Position numbers and translations under genes: made by a program | In this document: positions 59,609-64,000 of the stretch, in pieces | Numbering within the stretch: position 1 is the first letter of the stretch | How the letters are laid out: each line of letters opens with the position of its first letter | Notes under the pieces: generated by a model | The model's input: only the letters and a program-made list of their open reading frames with translations | Told to the model about the DNA's origin: nothing | Databases searched by the model: none | DNA from: Artocarpus heterophyllus | Taxonomy: Eukaryota; Streptophyta; Magnoliopsida; Rosales; Moraceae | Assembly (NCBI GenBank): GCA_025403435.1 | Contig: JAJQZP010000440.1 | Span: forward strand, 124,001-188,000 | DNA: 64,000 nt | Direction of reading: 5' to 3'

Positions 59609-59719
59609 ACAATGTGCTAACAAAAAACCATGCTTTTTGGCAATTGATGATTAAAGTTGAGGGCTTTACCAACAATGTGACATAAGCTTAAAGTACATCC
59701 TTTTTTTTCAGGATGTTTC
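59609..59719. repeat. NLR 3'-flank segment, copy A
   Basis: About 110 bases with AATTGATGATTAAAGTTGAGG and GGATGTTTC match copy B at 62627-62755 with moderate divergence. This indicates a duplicated locus. Confidence 0.65.
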
Positions 59720-59814
59720 CACTTTACCAAATCCTACTAGTCTGCTTCTACACAGACATGTTTAAGAGAAGGGTGAAGATGTGGTTCATCCCAAAGCAGA
59801 GTGATCTTCTTCAG

Positions 59815-61489
59815 TCAATGAAAACCTCCTATACGAATTTCTTGCAAAGAATCAGGTACCTTTGCGCTAGAGTTGCATAATGTCATTAGTTCTGGAAGAT
59901 CCCACAGCCAGAGTTGAAGGAATCCGGGGGACATGGATATGATTTCATTTGTTGTTTCCTCGTTTACATCTTCTTCATCTGAGGCTTCTCCTGTTATTTC
60001 AACCAACTGTCTACAATTCCAAACAGCACAGCGTTCGATGCTTTGGAGGTGAGAAAACAGCGTGAGCGTGAACAATCTCTTCAACCCCCACAACCACTTA
60101 TTCTCAATTCTCTAAGAGAGGAAAAGGTGTTGGTTCAAAGTACTGATGATGATGACGACGATGGGATCCTTTCTCCCCCGACTAACTCAATTCACATTGG
60201 CAGCTGCCGAACATCTAGCGACTTGAGGCTTTGAAAAAGAAGAACATTGTAACAAGAAGAGTAAATAATGTGTCTAATGCTATTGCACTGATAAACTCGA
60301 CGCTCCCACATATCAGGCGCCTTTTCCAGTGTTGTAATAGCATGGCTTAAAATAGTTATATCATGGCAATTTTCAAATTTTAGGGGCTGAAGGCCTCTTG
60401 GTAAGAGTAATCTATCTTCAGTACCTACAGTTAATTCAAACAGGGATACATCCCTGCTATTATAGGAACCATAATCATCATAATAGTATCCTGTTCCCAC
60501 GTTAATGGTGTACTCCTTGGGTGTCCTCTCTTCCCATGATCTGATGCAGTAGTTGGAGTTACTGATGTTCTCAAATCTCCCATAGAAACGTTCCAAATTT
60601 TTCCAGGACCCTATTTCCTCTCCATTCAGGGCTATTGTCTCAACTGACTCAAAGAATTCTATATGAGAAAGTTTGGACAAGATCCCAAAAGTTATCACCT
60701 CTAAATTGAAACAATTGAAAAGGTTGAGATATCTCAAGTTAATTAGCTTGTCCAAGTTTTTGGGTACTTCTTCGATTGCCGCCGTGTACAACTCCAGCCC
60801 TCTTAGATCTACGAGATTTTCCAAATCAGTTCATGACACCCTCTAAGCAACAAGGAGGCGAGGCTTTCCAAGTTAGAAATCAAACTAGGAAGATTTTTTA
60901 TGTTTGTATACGTTGGATCAAGAACGGTAAGCGACTTCCCGTGCGCAAAAAATAATCTTGGGATGACTTTCAAGGATTCATTCTCGCATAGAAATAGTGT
61001 TAAGAGTTTAGGACATTTGGGCGGCGATGAATGAAAAGGGATACTCTTAATATTGTTACTCCCTCATGAGATTCTGAGACCTCTTTTCTTCGTTGGGTAT
61101 GTCATTTAAATTGATTCCAGATTTTACAAAAAAAAAAAAAAAGGGTGCAGACTAACACTCGTAACTTTGATGGCCATATCCCTTACCAAGTCATGCGTCT
61201 CCACTGCCTTAAACTTATCCTCATCCTTACCTCCTTCTAACAAGCAAACATTTTCAAGTCTGTTTAACATCACGTGACCCTCTTCAAACTATGATTTTCT
61301 GCTCTTCATTCCATTAATTAGTTTCTCGTCTATAAAAAGTTGCATTGACATTTCTCTTTGAATCCATGTGTCTTCAGGAAATAATGAGCAGTATAGAAAA
61401 CATTCTTGCAGCTTTGGAGATTCATTCCACTTACGGTAGCTGAATTCCGAAACAACAAATACGCGATCATTTCCTCTTATATCCAACAT
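59815..61489 (-). pseudogene. Truncated CC-NB-LRR (RPS2-like) resistance gene relic
   Basis: Reading minus: the end of the NB-ARC domain appears as ECFLYCSLFPEDTWIQRE (61400-61370 region), then LFIDEKLINGMKSRKS and an in-frame TAG at about 61286, where intact genes continue. After it come HVMLNRLENVCLLEGG and THDLVRDMAI, the MHD motif with Thr for Met. LRR-like blocks follow with a frame change after a poly-T tract at 61125-61143 (PPKCPKLLTLFLCENESL), then 60824-60192 (LRGLELYTAAIEEVPKNLDK) and 60093-59815 (LFSHLQSIERCAVWNCRQL). The coiled coil, P-loop and kinase-2 are absent. It cannot make a working receptor. Confidence 0.85.
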
Positions 61490-61499
61490 TAGAGACCTT

Positions 61500-62626
61500 T
61501 TTGTTAGCGGAGTTTGTTCAAAAAAATAATAATAATAAGAGAAGGAAATAAAAGCAGATTCTTTTAAAAAAATGAATTTAACTCAAGTTTTTTTTTTTTT
61601 TTGGGAAATAATATGCCGATAGTAATTCTATCTGGCTAACAAAAGAGATTAATCATGAATAGCTAAATAAATAAAACTAGTCAATAGAGTATAAACAGTA
61701 ACAAATCAATGGCTGCATCTTTAGCTTGGGGAAACTTTGCTAGATATCAGAAGCAAATTCTCTGAAAAATAATGCACATTAATGCAAATCAATGTCGAAC
61801 AAGTTGTTGGAAAATGGCATATATTATGAGATAGTACATGAATTTGCAGCTCTGAAAAATCTGGTTTATTTACTGATCAGATTGCGATCTTGCTCGGTTC
61901 ATTCTAATAGTCTTTGCTGCATAAGGAACAGAGATAAACTATATAATATGCAGAGTTTCGATGCATTTTCATCTGCATCTGTTAGACATGTTCTAGTTGT
62001 CTAGCTAGTCAATGAGTTTTACATAGGAAAAACAGTGTCACAAAATCGGACAACTACTAGAAGGCAAACATTACAATTTTCAAGCACAAATTAACATGAT
62101 TAACAGTCATTACGTACACTCTAGAAGAAAGCACAAATAGAACAAAAAAAACTTTTAATTTACACCAAATCATGACCATAGACTGAATGATATTGTGCCT
62201 GATGATGCATTAATCAACTACTCCAGAGCGAGCTTTGACTATGTTGAAGAAAACTGCAATAAAGAAGAACTAATGAGAGCCACACTTTTTTTCAATGTTT
62301 TAGGACAAAACTAAACCATAAGGCAAGATAAAACCGTTTAGCATCATTTACGGGATAGCAAAAACATGTTGAATGACTAATCCACTCACTGCTTTTAGGA
62401 AGATCAAGGATCAGAGGAATAAAGACAGAAAAATTAGAAAACAATTATTTGAAAAAAAAAATAGAAATTAACACACATGGTATTCACAATGCAAGTTCAC
62501 TAATTAAAAAAATTAAAAAGACCATAAGGAATTCAAATAGATAAAAAAAATTTTAAAAAATTTTTTCAACTCATATTTATGACTGCAGCAAACTAGAGTC
62601 CAATGAATTATGAAGAAACAATTACA
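61500..62626. other. Flank of the NLR relic, no gene seen
   Basis: AT-rich; a frame at 61792-62004 has no recognised domain. No N-terminal NLR exon was found here. Confidence 0.45.
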
Positions 62627-62755
62627 CTACCAATGTTGTAACACAAAACTATGTTTTTTAAAATTGATGATTGAAGTTGAGGACTTTACCAGCAATCATG
62701 AAGTCATATAAAGTTGACATAAGGTTGAAGGATATCTTTTGTTTTGGGATGTTTC
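62627..62755. repeat. NLR 3'-flank segment, copy B
   Basis: Matches 59609-59719 and stops at GGGATGTTTC, exactly where the copia-type LTR begins. In copy A the same sequence continues past GGATGTTTC. Confidence 0.65.
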
Positions 62756-64000
62756 TGTTGGGTTTGATGCCCTAAAAGCTGTGACATTGTACATATTGTT
62801 AATAAAAAAATAAAATGACATTTATTATTATTTTGGTTGATTATATGTATTATGAATACATTTATAAACATCAAGAAAATTCCATGATTATTTATGTGAC
62901 TATAAATTTAGCATATAAGTGTTATTTGCTTGGGGATAAAATTTATAGATAATAATCTAAATAGTCCGTAATAATTAATTAAAGTTTGGGATCTTTAATT
63001 AAAAATTACAAGTACGGTCCAATCTCATCTAAAATGAAATAGTCATTATCCGGACTATTAATGTAGAGACATTGGATTAGAGGTACTTTATATAATGAGA
63101 TTATATAGGACTGGACCAGATAAATTATGAATCTCTAATAATCATCTGTTACAAATAGAGTATTCAAATTTATCACTATGATGATCATATATTTGACAGT
63201 CTTAATCCTGAGTATTTATTAGACTCCTATTTATTACATTATGTTTTTTGACTTGCATGGTAAGATTTGTCTAAGCACAGATTATAACTTAGCATCTTGG
63301 AAACATAAAGTAATAAATGGCTGGGAATAATATTATACAGATATGGAATCCATTCCTTCCCTATGGAAGTTAGAAAAATAGTTCTCTTGAGTGATAATTC
63401 AAGGTTTGAACAATAGAGCGCTCGTTCATAATAAGATTATGAATTAATTGTTCATTAGAGAATTATTGGAACTCAAGGATAAAGAGGTAATAAGAGAGGT
63501 AAACGGAAATTGAACCTAGCTCTTATTATGAACTATTTATGGAGGACTGACTTATATGTAATGATTATATCAATGGACTACTCGTTAATTTTCTTTGAGT
63601 AATTATACTATAATCTCAAGAGTTCAGTTTCAGGTTTTTAGTGGAGTAACACTGAAACTAATAAATTTGGCACATTAATTAAAGAGTTTAATTAAATGTC
63701 AAATTTATTGGAGCTTGGGTTATAGGTCCATAGGTCCCCAATACCACCTCTGTAACACTATATTGGAATTTGCATAGAATGAATTATACATGTATAATTC
63801 AGAATTTTTGAATTATGAATTAATTTTTCACACTTGAATTATTAACGTGACACAGAAAAAATGTTCTCTGTGACACATAATGTAAAGTGATAAATGTTAT
63901 TACATTTAACTGAGCATTAGTTGATTAATTGATTATTGTTAAAATCTATTCTTAAATAAATGTGATTTATTTTTAAATCTAGATTTGGATATATATATAT
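62756..64000 (+). mobile_element. Copia-type LTR, running off the window
   Basis: Starts TGTTGGGTTTGATGCCCTAAAAGC, the usual opening of several plant Ty1/copia LTRs, directly after the truncated copy B. More than 1.2 kb of AT-rich LTR sequence follows with no end inside the window. Confidence 0.7.

Noticed and set aside
1..64000. tRNA, rRNA or microRNA genes
   Set aside because: No cloverleaf with intact A and B boxes, no rRNA sequence and no convincing long miRNA hairpin was found by eye; only the drifted SINE has tRNA-like boxes.

Overview
The window is nuclear DNA of a flowering plant, most likely a eudicot. It is AT-rich, has many-intron genes with canonical plant splice sites, plant-specific retrotransposon lineages (Tekay-like and Tat-like Ty3/gypsy, copia, L1-type LINE, a tRNA-derived SINE) and a small plastid-DNA insertion. 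I cannot name the species from sequence alone. All exon models were built by eye from reading frame, splice sites and recalled family proteins.

Layout. 1-3016: part of a long LTR on the minus strand. 4691-12902: a complete, very young 8.2 kb LTR element with a perfect 5-bp target duplication, an initiator-Met tRNA primer site and a polypurine tract. It carries no gag or pol. In their place are two intact, intronless ORFs: a small basic Cys-rich protein resembling the nucleic-acid-binding proteins of flexuous plant RNA viruses (8155-8676), and a LOG-family (cytokinin-activating type) protein (9322-9972). This is the most unusual object in the window. 13-17 kb: intergenic DNA with MITE-like elements and many copies of a palindromic AACGACATGTCGTT-type motif. 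17236-28092: complete 28-exon CAND1 gene (+), with two LINE fragments in introns. 28835-30797: four-exon gene (-) for a putative plastid membrane zinc-ribbon protein, with a decayed plastid ycf4 fragment in an intron.

31060-42978: a solo LTR split by a degenerate 11 kb Tat-clade gypsy element (-) that has an antisense ORF and a ~60-bp tandem repeat array. 45127-48334: complete 11-exon SWC2/YL1 gene (+), a SWR1 chromatin-remodelling subunit. 54921-55556: frameshifted Agenet-domain gene. 56832-57977: complete 60S ribosomal protein eL13 gene (-) with a 5'UTR intron and site II/telo-box promoter motifs. 59459-59586: SINE. 59815-61489: truncated CC-NB-LRR resistance pseudogene (-). 62627-62755: a duplicated piece of NLR flank, interrupted at 62756 by a copia-type LTR that runs off the window.

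The host genes are unrelated housekeeping functions (cullin-ligase cycling, H2A.Z deposition, ribosome) and form no pathway together. The unit that could act as a system is the cargo of the young element: a possible viral-type RNA-binding protein plus a cytokinin-metabolism protein moved by retrotransposition.
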